64,000 nucleotides of DNA, taken from positions 1 to 64,000 of the forward strand of contig CALDYP010000045.1 of assembly GCA_937944445.1 (NCBI GenBank), in the 5' to 3' direction. The translations under genes were made by a program, and so were the position numbers. How positions within the stretch are numbered: position 1 is the first letter of the stretch; every line of letters starts with the position of its first letter. Shown here one piece after another: positions 41,980-49,962 of the stretch. The notes under the pieces were generated by a model that worked only from the letters and a program-made list of their open reading frames with translations, had not been told where the DNA came from and did not search any database. Source of the stretch: an uncultured Anaerolineae bacterium (GTDB lineage: Bacteria > Chloroflexota > Anaerolineae > Aggregatilineales > Phototrophicaceae).

Positions 41980-44900
41980 TTAGCACTCCGTGTAGCCGCA
42001 GGTCATGCAGCGGCGGCAGCCCTCCGCGCGGATGAGCGAGATCGTGCCGCATTCAGGGCACATATCCGCCCCACTGTTAAAGCCGGACGCTTCCATCGCG
42101 GGCATGAACGTGACGTTAGGGACGGTTTGAACGCCGTTGGTCTGGCGGCGCGGCGCGGGCGGCACAGGCTCCACCCCGGCCATGGGCAGGCCGAGCTGCT
42201 GCGGCGTGTCCTCTTTGAAGTAGTAATCGGCGATGGCGTTCGCCACCGCATCTGGCAGCGACAGCACGCGGTTCGAGCCGATGCCGGTCGGGCGCGCCCC
42301 GCCGATGCCGTGAAGCTGCTCCATGATGAGGCGCAGCATCTCGCGGCGGTTGTGCGGCGCGGTCGTGCGCAGTTGCAGGCTGATCATGCGGCCCATCGCC
42401 TCCGCGTCGGCTTGGATGTCGCTGCCGGCCTTGCCCACGGTGATGAACACCTCGAACGGGTTGCCATGTTCGTCGTTGTTCATCGTGATGTAAGACGTGC
42501 CGAACGGCGTGCGGAACTTGACCGTTGTGCCGCTCAAGCGCACAGGGCGCGGGTACTCTTTGTGCGGCGTCTGGACTGGCTCGGGCGCGGGCTTCTCTTC
42601 CTTGCGCAGGTGTTCCATCTCTTTCTCAGCGCGCTCGTCACCCTTGAGCATCAGCACCTGCTCATCGCGGCTGCCGTCGCGGTAGATCGTGCCGCCTTTG
42701 CAGCCCAGATCATACATCTGGAGGTAGAGCTGGCTCACCTGCTCAACCGTGTAGTGGTTTGGCACGTTGCACGTCTTGCTGATGGCGCTGTCGATCCAGC
42801 GTTGGAACGCCCCCTGCACTTTGACGTGCTCCTCAGGCGCGAGATCCATCGCCGTGACGAAGTGCTCTGGCAGCTTCTCCGCGCCCGGGTTCTTGGCGTA
42901 CCAATCGGCCACCACCGGCACTTGCTCCTCGTGCAGGCCGAGACGGCTCTTACGGTAGTAGACCCACGAGAAGAACGGCTCGATGCCCGTGCTGGTGTTG
43001 ACCATCGTTCCGGTGGTGTTGTGGCTCACAAAGCCGTTGGCGATGTAGGTCTGGTTGCTGGGCACAGAGATGTCGTATGTGTAGGACATGCCATCGGTGA
43101 TCTCGGCCACATCGTCGAGGAAGATGTCGAGGTTGACCAACTGAGCAAGGCGCGAGTCGAGAAACTGCGGGTGCTCTGCGATCACTTCCTTCACATAGTG
43201 CTGGGTGAGCGCACCGTTGCTGACCAAGCCGACCATGCGCTGGCGCACCTCATTCGGCAAGCCTTGCGACACGGCGTAGAACTCTTGCAGCAGCACCGGC
43301 TCATCGATGCTATCGCCGCGATCAGACATCGCCCCCAGATCAGCCAGTTTGGCGCGTTTGCGCTCGCTGATGAAGCCCACAACATCGGCGAAGCGGGCGG
43401 CCTCACGCCGATTCAGCACGCGCACCTCATACATGGCTCGTTTGCCCATGTGGCTTTCCTGCGGCGGCAGTTGGCGCAAGGTCGCCACGATGCCCAGCCC
43501 AAGCAGAGCGACTTGCACCTGCTTGGCCAACGTCGCTGAGGTCGTCGCTAGGGTGATCGTGCCGCGCGTGACGCAGCCATCGGCTTCGAACAAGCCGCGC
43601 AAGAACGCTGCCACCATCGGCTTACCGCCGCGCAGCACCGCCTGCGGGATGAACGCACCCGCTGCCCCTTCACCACGATTGCCGCTCGGCTTGGCCAGCC
43701 TGTTCGCTTCGAAGAAGCGCCCGATGTAGTAGCCGGTCAGATTGACCGTCCAGCAGCCTTGACGCTCCTCGACCCCGATCTGGCGCTCACCCCACACTTG
43801 CTGCATGAGCTGCTGCACGTGCGCCACAAGGTCGGCATCTTGCTTGCTGACGACGATGTGCAGGCCGCCACGCTTCTTGGTGTAGCCATCACCCATGTAA
43901 AGGCCGAGCAGCTCAGCAAGCTCGGCAGTGAGAGATGTGGGCAGCGCGCTCATGGAGCGGTTTCCCTGTTCAACCGGCTTCAACGCGACCGTTTCGCCCT
44001 CGCCCAACGTGCCTCGCTTGAGCACCATGCGGTCGCCAATCTGCATTTCATCCATGCGCCGCCACACATAATTGCCCGCGTGGTCGATTATGCGTAGGCG
44101 ATGGTTGTGGGTGGCGGTGATGCTGAAACCGTGCCGCGTGGTGATCTTCTTGACCGGTTGCAGGCCGTTCACGTAGAAGTGCGACGTGCTCTCAAGGCCA
44201 GTGTCACTGTAGACCCGACGGTTCATGATCTGCCACTGCGGGCCGTTGGGGTCGCCCATCGCCACAATCGGCATCATGCCCTGCTCTGTGCTGACGAGCG
44301 TATCGGGGGCCACACAGCCTGTGGGGGCTTGCGTGAGCAGCGTCACGTTGCGCAGGCCCTTCTGCTTGACGCGCTGGCGCACCTCCTCTGGCATCTGGCG
44401 CATGAAGCCGCTTTGCAGCACCTTCTCGGCGTCGAAGGCCTCAAACGGGCCTTTTTCGGCGGCAAGGTCGGCGCTGGTCTCATAGGCGGCGATGGCAATC
44501 GCCTTGTAGAGCTTCTCGATGAACGCCACGCTCTCATCGCTGCCGTAGCGAATCCCTAAGTAGAGCATCAACTCCGCGACGCCCATCGTGCCGAGGCCCA
44601 CGCGCCGCTCACTGCGCTGTTTGCGCTCGTTCTCTTCGAAGAAGTAGGGCGTGCTGTCTACCACGTTGTCGAGGAAGCGCACGGCGTAGCGCACCGTGCG
44701 ATCGAGCTTGTCCCATGCCACGTCGTGCTTGTCGGGGTCGTAGAACCGCGCGAGGTTGATCGCGCCGAGGTTGCAGACGCTCCACGCGCTCAAGGGCTGC
44801 TCACCGCAGTTATGAACGACGATGCCGTTGGCGACGAAACTGTGCGTCACCTCTTCGATCAGATCGTAAACAGGCTCTTCTCCCTCCGGCACGATAGCCG

Positions 44901-47900
44901 TCACCGTCGCGGTGAAGGGCTGTCTGTAAAAGCCTTCTGGGTGCGCTGCCAATGCATTGTGAAGGCGCTTTTGTTTGGCCTCAGTCAAGAAGCCAACTTC
45001 ACGGGCAAAGGTGGCAATATTACCGCGCGTGATGAGCAGTTCATGGTTGGCGCGCGTGTGATACAGGCGCTTGCCCCCCTTGCCCTCTGGCATCAAGCGC
45101 AATTTGTCTGATCGGCGATTTTTGTAAAGCTGAGAAGCAATCCCAAAGTTGGCGAGCAGCATTTGAACTTGTGATAGAAGCTCGACCGTGCTGGAGGCTA
45201 GTCGAATGCTGAAACCTTTCTCACTTGTCCCTTGCACACTGCCATCTGCGGTGAATAGCGCCTGAAGGAACCCCCGCTGCATCTCCTCGCTTCCAGAGAA
45301 CACCACTTCAGGCACTTGGAGTTTGTTATCCACAAGGCCATAAGCTTTGACATGGCTGCGCAGACGTTCTGATTGCACGCGGACTTCGTCGCGGTCTCCT
45401 ACTTCTACGATGCCGACCGCATAGGTGCGTCGCGTGGTCATCGGCGCTACCAACCGATTGACCGCCTCTGAGAACAACGGAGCCAGCTCTTGTTTCTCGC
45501 TGCCGAAGAAACTCAACACGACACGATCTGATTTGATTGTGCCATCACCAACCAACCATCCCAGAATACGGCCTTCGTCAAGGCTGCCCGCACTTCCGAA
45601 ACCGCCCTTACGATTCAGGATATGAACCTCGTCGCCGGGTTGCAGATGCTGAAGCTCGACCCAGCCGCGCGTGGTCATGATGCGATGGTCAGCCGTCGCG
45701 CGCACGCTGTAGCCCTGCTTCGTTTGGAGACGATACACGGGCTTCACCCCCGTCATGAACACACGGCTAGACGGCGCAAACTGAACCCCTGCCCCAAGCC
45801 GCTCATCAATCACCACATCGAAGCCTGCGCCCTCGGCAAACAAGTCAGCGATGCGCCGCATGCCGCGGTTGGTGTAGGCCCGTGTTTCCCCGGTGACGCA
45901 AGGGTTGGTGCTGATGAGCGGGCTGAAGTACCAACTGTTGCTCATCTTGTTGCTGCGATCACGGAACCACACGCCCGGCTCGGCGCTGGCCCATGCGCTC
46001 TCGATGATGGCGTTCCACAGCTCGCGCGCCTTGATCGTCTTGTAGTGGATCACCTTGCCGCCTTTGGCCTGCCACGCTTCAAGGTCGCCGTCCCACTCGT
46101 CATCGTAGTTGGGCGCGCTCGTGTCCGGGAACACCAAGTCCCAATCGCCATCGGCCTTCACCGCCTCCATGAAGCGGTCGCTGATGCCCACGCTGATGTT
46201 GGCGTTGGTGATGTTGCCGGCCTCGCGCTTGCTGTTGATGAAGTTGAACACGTCCGGATGCCAGTCGTTGAGGATGAGCATCAACGCGCCCCTCCTACTT
46301 CCGCCTTGTTCGATCAAGCCGGTGACGAAGCTGTAGAGCGCCCCCCACGAGACGGCCCCGCTGGAGCGCCCGTTCACGCCCTTCACGTAGGCATGGCGGG
46401 GCCGCAGCGATGAGATGTTGATCCCAACGCCGCCGCCACGGGACATGATCTCGGTCATGTGGCTCAGCGTCTCCATGATCCCGCCGCGGCTGTCGCGCGG
46501 GGACGGTATCACGTAGCAGTTTGAGACGACTAGCCCCGCTGAGACGAACGAGTGATCTTCGTCAACTTCCATATCCATGACAATGCCACGGTAAGTTTCG
46601 ACCTCAATTGACTGCACACGCACCCAGCGCAAATCATCGTGTTGAATGGAGTAACGCAAGTCAACATCATAAGATGGCGCTGGCGTATCGAAAAGCGCTT
46701 CGAACAATGGCGCACATTCGTTAGCCGTCGCGTGTAGGCGGTAGGCAGGCGTGCGACCGTTCTTGTGTGTGTTCTCTTCGATCGAGAAGAAATAGCCCAA
46801 ACGAAGCAGTAGTTGATGGATCTGCGTTGCCAACGTCCGATTAGCCAACAGCAAGCCAATGCTGTTGCCGCTCATGTAGCCCTCCGCGCTGAAGATGCCG
46901 CGCAGCAGCGCGAGGGTTTCAATATCAGGCAGTTGCATCAGCTTGGCGGGAATCGTCTTGGCATAGCTGTATGCGCCGAAGAAGGCCTTGAAGAACTCGC
47001 CCACTGGCATCGAATTAACCCACAGATCCAACCAGCGCTCAGTGCTGCTCAGCTTCAGCGCAGCAGGTATGCCGAACTTGGCTTCGATGATAGCAGCAAT
47101 GTGCTCTGCTTCAGCGTGTTCATCAAGGTTAAAGACGATCTTAATCCCTGATGGGATGTCGCTGCCAGTGCGGTGTGTCACACAGCCATTCCCCAACCAG
47201 CGCCCGAACAAGAACATCAGATCGGCATCCACAGGCAGTGTATTGTTGAGCGGCAGCGGCCGTTTGCCCAACGTGATGCTGCCATCAAGCTGAACGCGCG
47301 ACTTGATTAGTTGGTTCTCGACCACCGCATAGACACTTTGTGGTTGGTCGTGTCCTTGCGCCTCCATGAGGCTATCCACGCCGATGTAGTCGGATAAGCG
47401 AATCTCAGCGACGGGGCACACTTCGGCATTGTGAGCCACCGCCACAAAGTCACCAACGCGAATTTCACTGGCAGGAATCCAAGCAGGGGCTTGGTCTAGG
47501 CGCAGCCCATCGCGCGATTTGTATGTGTTCACCCACTCTGATCGAATCACCAGCACCTTATGTTCCCCAGTCAAGCGCAACGCATCGTAGCCTATTTTCT
47601 GCGCATTGAGGATGTAAAGCGCTTCCTCAGTCTCCCGTTCAAACTTGTGCAGGACTTTTCGCAGGCGGTTGCGATGGGTGACAACATAGTCACCGACTTG
47701 CACTTCCGCAATGGGGCGATAACCGTGTTGGGTCAACACCTCTTGACTCGGCGGCATGCAATTGTAGTACGTCAGCTTTTGATCCGTGCCCGCGCCGGTC
47801 AGGATGCGCCCACCGGGGACGAACTTCCAGTCATCCAGCAGCCAGCGGAAGTTCTGCGTCCACGTCTGGCGCAGCGCCTCGGTCGGCTCGATCTGCGCGA

Positions 47901-48198
47901 TGCCGGCCGCCACGCGATCCATCATCTGCTCGGGCTGCGTCTCCAGCGGCTTGTCGACGTTCTCAAGGTCGCGCTCGACCACTTGCCCATCGTTGAGCTG
48001 CACCGTCACTTTGGGCAGGTTGATCGCCGTGACCGTGCCAATTTCACGCTGGCCCGTTTTTGAGTCCACCACGACGATCACCGTGTCGCCGACTGTCAGC
48101 GTCGCGCGCGTCATGTCCTTTTGAGCGTAGCGATCCAAAAAGATCTTGTAGCCCAGCTCATGCAGCGCGTTAGGTTTGTTTACCGTTGATTGCACCAT
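41980..48198 (-). CDS. nrdJ: Adenosylcobalamin-dependent (class II) ribonucleotide reductase interrupted by three inteins
   Basis: The frame encodes 2072 residues; removal of three inteins (147-560, 767-1130, 1295-1727) leaves an 861-residue class II reductase that makes deoxyribonucleotides with a B12-derived thiyl radical. Host landmarks are FVPGGRILTGAG, the redox cysteine in NCYVIPSPRDS, RGGGVGINISSLRP, the thiyl-radical cysteine in NPCGEQPL, the partner cysteine in SVCNLGAINL, GTMGVAELMLYLG and the substrate-loop APTGTTGTM. The C-terminus has the cysteine cluster CPEC, CRRC and CMTC of zinc-type NrdJ. An N-terminal insertion (about 33-80) looks like a small beta barrel. The ATG has GAGGTG upstream. 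A cobalamin riboswitch and promoter precede it. Confidence 0.96.
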   Translation of the reverse strand: MVQSTVNKPNALHELGYKIFLDRYAQKDMTRATLTVGDTVIVVVDSKTGQREIGTVTAINLPKVTVQLNDGQVVERDLENVDKPLETQPEQMMDRVAAGIAQIEPTEALRQTWTQNFRWLLDDWKFVPGGRILTGAGTDQKLTYYNCMPPSQEVLTQHGYRPIAEVQVGDYVVTHRNRLRKVLHKFERETEEALYILNAQKIGYDALRLTGEHKVLVIRSEWVNTYKSRDGLRLDQAPAWIPASEIRVGDFVAVAHNAEVCPVAEIRLSDYIGVDSLMEAQGHDQPQSVYAVVENQLIKSRVQLDGSITLGKRPLPLNNTLPVDADLMFLFGRWLGNGCVTHRTGSDIPSGIKIVFNLDEHAEAEHIAAIIEAKFGIPAALKLSSTERWLDLWVNSMPVGEFFKAFFGAYSYAKTIPAKLMQLPDIETLALLRGIFSAEGYMSGNSIGLLLANRTLATQIHQLLLRLGYFFSIEENTHKNGRTPAYRLHATANECAPLFEALFDTPAPSYDVDLRYSIQHDDLRWVRVQSIEVETYRGIVMDMEVDEDHSFVSAGLVVSNCYVIPSPRDSRGGIMETLSHMTEIMSRGGGVGINISSLRPRHAYVKGVNGRSSGAVSWGALYSFVTGLIEQGGSRRGALMLILNDWHPDVFNFINSKREAGNITNANISVGISDRFMEAVKADGDWDLVFPDTSAPNYDDEWDGDLEAWQAKGGKVIHYKTIKARELWNAIIESAWASAEPGVWFRDRSNKMSNSWYFSPLISTNPCVTGETRAYTNRGMRRIADLFAEGAGFDVVIDERLGAGVQFAPSSRVFMTGVKPVYRLQTKQGYSVRATADHRIMTTRGWVELQHLQPGDEVHILNRKGGFGSAGSLDEGRILGWLVGDGTIKSDRVVLSFFGSEKQELAPLFSEAVNRLVAPMTTRRTYAVGIVEVGDRDEVRVQSERLRSHVKAYGLVDNKLQVPEVVFSGSEEMQRGFLQALFTADGSVQGTSEKGFSIRLASSTVELLSQVQMLLANFGIASQLYKNRRSDKLRLMPEGKGGKRLYHTRANHELLITRGNIATFAREVGFLTEAKQKRLHNALAAHPEGFYRQPFTATVTAIVPEGEEPVYDLIEEVTHSFVANGIVVHNCGEQPLSAWSVCNLGAINLARFYDPDKHDVAWDKLDRTVRYAVRFLDNVVDSTPYFFEENERKQRSERRVGLGTMGVAELMLYLGIRYGSDESVAFIEKLYKAIAIAAYETSADLAAEKGPFEAFDAEKVLQSGFMRQMPEEVRQRVKQKGLRNVTLLTQAPTGCVAPDTLVSTEQGMMPIVAMGDPNGPQWQIMNRRVYSDTGLESTSHFYVNGLQPVKKITTRHGFSITATHNHRLRIIDHAGNYVWRRMDEMQIGDRMVLKRGTLGEGETVALKPVEQGNRSMSALPTSLTAELAELLGLYMGDGYTKKRGGLHIVVSKQDADLVAHVQQLMQQVWGERQIGVEERQGCWTVNLTGYYIGRFFEANRLAKPSGNRGEGAAGAFIPQAVLRGGKPMVAAFLRGLFEADGCVTRGTITLATTSATLAKQVQVALLGLGIVATLRQLPPQESHMGKRAMYEVRVLNRREAARFADVVGFISERKRAKLADLGAMSDRGDSIDEPVLLQEFYAVSQGLPNEVRQRMVGLVSNGALTQHYVKEVIAEHPQFLDSRLAQLVNLDIFLDDVAEITDGMSYTYDISVPSNQTYIANGFVSHNTTGTMVNTSTGIEPFFSWVYYRKSRLGLHEEQVPVVADWYAKNPGAEKLPEHFVTAMDLAPEEHVKVQGAFQRWIDSAISKTCNVPNHYTVEQVSQLYLQMYDLGCKGGTIYRDGSRDEQVLMLKGDERAEKEMEHLRKEEKPAPEPVQTPHKEYPRPVRLSGTTVKFRTPFGTSYITMNNDEHGNPFEVFITVGKAGSDIQADAEAMGRMISLQLRTTAPHNRREMLRLIMEQLHGIGGARPTGIGSNRVLSLPDAVANAIADYYFKEDTPQQLGLPMAGVEPVPPAPRRQTNGVQTVPNVTFMPAMEASGFNSGADMCPECGTISLIRAEGCRRCMTCGYTEC
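43018..44316 (-). mobile_element. NrdJ intein 3 with LAGLIDADG endonuclease
   Basis: Residues 1295-1727 (433 aa) lie between APTG and TTGTM in the substrate phosphate-binding loop. The N-terminal splicing block is CVAPDTLVSTEQGMMPI, block B is ITATHNHRL, and the end is FVSHN before Thr1728 as the +1 nucleophile. Both endonuclease motifs are intact: LLGLYMGDG (1430-1438) and FLRGLFEADG (1532-1541). Splicing residues are all canonical. Confidence 0.93.
44809..45900 (-). mobile_element. NrdJ intein 2 with LAGLIDADG endonuclease
   Basis: Residues 767-1130 (364 aa) lie between ISTNP and CGEQPL, so the +1 Cys1131 used for splicing is the catalytic thiyl-radical cysteine. Splicing blocks are CVTGETRAYTNRGMRRI, VRATADHRIMT and the end IVVHN. 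Endonuclease motifs ILGWLVGDG (878-886) and FLQALFTADG (977-986) keep their acidic residues. Confidence 0.94.
46519..47760 (-). mobile_element. NrdJ intein 1 with a partly degenerate LAGLIDADG endonuclease
   Basis: Residues 147-560 (414 aa) lie between LTYYN and CYVIPSPRD, so the +1 Cys561 is the conserved redox cysteine. Blocks are CMPPSQEVLTQHGYRPI, LRLTGEHKVLVI and DHSFVSAGLVVSN. The penultimate residue is Ser, not the usual His. The first endonuclease motif reads FLFGRWLGNG (329-338) with Asn at the catalytic Asp position; the second is LLRGIFSAEG (431-440). The endonuclease may be inactive while splicing is retained. Confidence 0.93.
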
Positions 48199-48307
48199 GC
48201 ATCACCTCATTCGGTTATTCATCACAGACAAATCGAAGCCATGCAGAGCGCCGTTGACTGGCTCTACATCGACAGACACTCATTTGGCTCTCATATAAGA
48301 CGACGGC

Positions 48308-48331
48308 GGGGCAGGCTCTGCAAGCCGCCCC
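48308..48331 (-). promoter_or_regulatory. Stable hairpin in the nrdJ leader
   Basis: GGGGC-GGCT and AGCC-GCCCC arms (one bulged base) lie about 40 bases downstream of the riboswitch core and 110 bases upstream of nrdJ. No T-run follows. It could be part of the riboswitch expression platform. Confidence 0.4.
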
Positions 48332-48370
48332 TGTGCCCCAATGACCTCCCACGCGAAGGGTTTGAGCGAT

Positions 48371-48468
48371 TAGACAGAGGTGGGTTATCGGGCTATACCG
48401 TTGCGCGTCAGCGGCGGATTTGCACCGCACTTCCCCCACTCTCCAAGAATCTCTTGACTCTCTGTCTC
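48371..48468 (-). promoter_or_regulatory. Compact cobalamin riboswitch upstream of nrdJ
   Basis: The minus strand carries the conserved cobalamin-riboswitch core in order: GGGGGAA, then GCGGTGCAAATCCGC (hairpin), GCTGACGCGCAACGGTA, and the B12-box-like AGCCCGATAACCCACC. It is closed by a P1 helix GACAGAG (minus-strand 5' arm, 48460-48466) with CTCTGTC (48373-48379) and an inner GTGGG/CCCAC pairing. The segment between the core and the B12 box is very short, so the peripheral P7-P10 arms of the large AdoCbl class are missing. It lies about 170 bases before nrdJ, whose enzyme uses adenosylcobalamin. Effector form and direction of control are not established. Confidence 0.8.
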
Positions 48469-48509
48469 CGAGGTTATGAAAACGTTAAGCAACCAAGTTC
48501 AGTTCTTGA

Positions 48510-48538
48510 AATGTATCATAGATAGATGGGGTTGGCAA
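48510..48538 (-). promoter_or_regulatory. Promoter of nrdJ
   Basis: TTGCCA (48533-48538) and TACATT (48510-48515) are 17 bases apart on the minus strand. Transcription would start near 48503 and include the whole riboswitch. Confidence 0.55.
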
Positions 48539-48577
48539 ACGAGTTGGGATAGTTGTGGGAAAAGTGGCATAACGCGA

Positions 48578-48602
48578 AACGGCACAGGGTAGCTGTGCCG
48601 TT
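48578..48602 (-). terminator. Terminator-like hairpin after ftsZ
   Basis: Perfect 10-bp arms AACGGCACAG (48578-48587) and CTGTGCCGTT (48593-48602) with a 5-base loop start 34 bases after the ftsZ stop. The following T-run is short, so termination strength is uncertain. Confidence 0.6.
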
Positions 48603-48635
48603 AGTAGATAATTTAATAGAAGGTTCGTTGCGTCG

Positions 48636-49823
48636 TCAATTCTTCGGGCGGCGCAGGAAGGCCGGGATGTCGTCGGTGCTCTCTTCGCCCCACGTCCGCG
48701 GTTGAACGGGTGGGGGCGCAGGCGGGGTTTGTGGGGGCTGCGCTTGGCGCGGCGGCTGAGCAGGCGGCGGCGGAGCCGCGCTAACGTACTCGTTGTGGCG
48801 CATCTCCGGCGCTTGGCGCGTAGGCTGCATCGGGCGATGCGGCTGTTCGTTGGCGATGCGGCGCTCAGCGCGGCTTTGATCGAAGCCCGTGGCGATCACG
48901 GTGATGCGCACTTCGTCGCCCATCGCGTCGTCGACTTGCGCGCCAAAGATCATGTTCACGTCAGGGTGGGCGCTCTGACGGATGATCTCGGCGGCTTCGT
49001 TGCACTCGAACAGCGTCAGGTCTTTGCCGCCAGTGATGTTGAACAGGATGCCGCGCGCGCCGTCAATCGTCACGTCGAGCAGGCCGCTCTGGATGGCCAT
49101 CTCAGCGGCCCGCCGCGCGCGATCATCGCCCGACGAGCGCCCGACCGCCATGAGCGCCGCGCCGCCCTCGCTCATGATCGTGCGCACGTCGGCAAAGTCG
49201 AGGTTGATCAAAGCCGGGACGGTGATCAACTCCGAGATGCCTTGAATGCCCTGCCGCAGCACGTCATCGGCCAGCGAAAACGCCTGCTGCAGCGTCGCGC
49301 GTTTGTCCGCAATCGAAAGCAGTCGATCATTGGGGATGACGATGAGGGTGTCTACTTGGGCTTTGAGGTTTTCGATCCCCGCTTGTGCCATCTGGCTGCG
49401 GCGTGTGCCCTCAAAGGTGAAGGGGCGCGTCACAACGCCAATCGTCAAGGCCCCCAACTCTTTAGAGATTTGGGCGATGACCGGCGCGGCCCCCGTGCCC
49501 GTGCCGCCGCCCATGCCACAGGCGATGAACACCATGTCTGCGCCACGCAGCACATCGTACAGCTCATCGGCGCTCTCTTCAGCGGCTTTGCGGCCAATTT
49601 CGGGGTTGCCCCCGGCCCCTAAGCCCTTCGTCAGCTTGTCGCCAATGCGCACCTTCGTTTTGGACTTCGAGAGCATGAGCGCTTGGGCATCTGTGTTGAC
49701 CGTGATGAACTCCACACCGCCGAGACCTTCGTTAATCATGCGGTTGACCGCATTGCTGCCGCCCCCCCCAACGCCGATCACCTTGATCTGTGCCAAGCCT
49801 GCTGGATTAAAATCGCCCATCAT
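48636..49823 (-). CDS. ftsZ: Cell division protein FtsZ
   Basis: The 395-residue tubulin homologue has the GTP-binding [13 protein letters not shown] start, the tubulin signature [13 protein letters not shown] (about 104-116), the T7 synergy-loop residues [11 protein letters not shown] and an [22 protein letters not shown]-terminal domain. A Pro/Gln-rich linker of about 60 residues leads to the conserved tail [12 protein letters not shown] that binds FtsA and other partners. FtsZ forms the cytokinetic ring. It is the last dcw gene and has its own promoter (49881-49908) besides possible read-through from ftsA. The start may be either of two adjacent ATGs. Confidence 0.98.
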   Translation of the reverse strand: MMGDFNPAGLAQIKVIGVGGGGSNAVNRMINEGLGGVEFITVNTDAQALMLSKSKTKVRIGDKLTKGLGAGGNPEIGRKAAEESADELYDVLRGADMVFIACGMGGGTGTGAAPVIAQISKELGALTIGVVTRPFTFEGTRRSQMAQAGIENLKAQVDTLIVIPNDRLLSIADKRATLQQAFSLADDVLRQGIQGISELITVPALINLDFADVRTIMSEGGAALMAVGRSSGDDRARRAAEMAIQSGLLDVTIDGARGILFNITGGKDLTLFECNEAAEIIRQSAHPDVNMIFGAQVDDAMGDEVRITVIATGFDQSRAERRIANEQPHRPMQPTRQAPEMRHNEYVSAAPPPPAQPPRQAQPPQTPPAPPPVQPRTWGEESTDDIPAFLRRPKN

Positions 49824-49880
49824 AGTTTAGACAATCCTTTACACCCCTCCGGAGAATTCCCCCCAGACCTATACTCGTTG

Positions 49881-49908
49881 ATTGTACTCGCTTCAATATT
49901 GTACGCAA
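49881..49908 (-). promoter_or_regulatory. Promoter of ftsZ
   Basis: TTGCGT (49903-49908) and TACAAT (49881-49886) are 16 bases apart on the minus strand in the 139-base gap between ftsA and ftsZ. Confidence 0.6.
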
Positions 49909-49962
49909 GCAGGGCGCTGTGATATATCCCACAATAACCCCAGTTATCCCAAAGCAACTGAC

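Noticed and set aside
41980-48198. nrdJ as several separate genes or a frameshifted gene
   Set aside because: The frame is continuous and each interruption has complete intein splicing and endonuclease blocks, so one precursor protein is the simpler reading.
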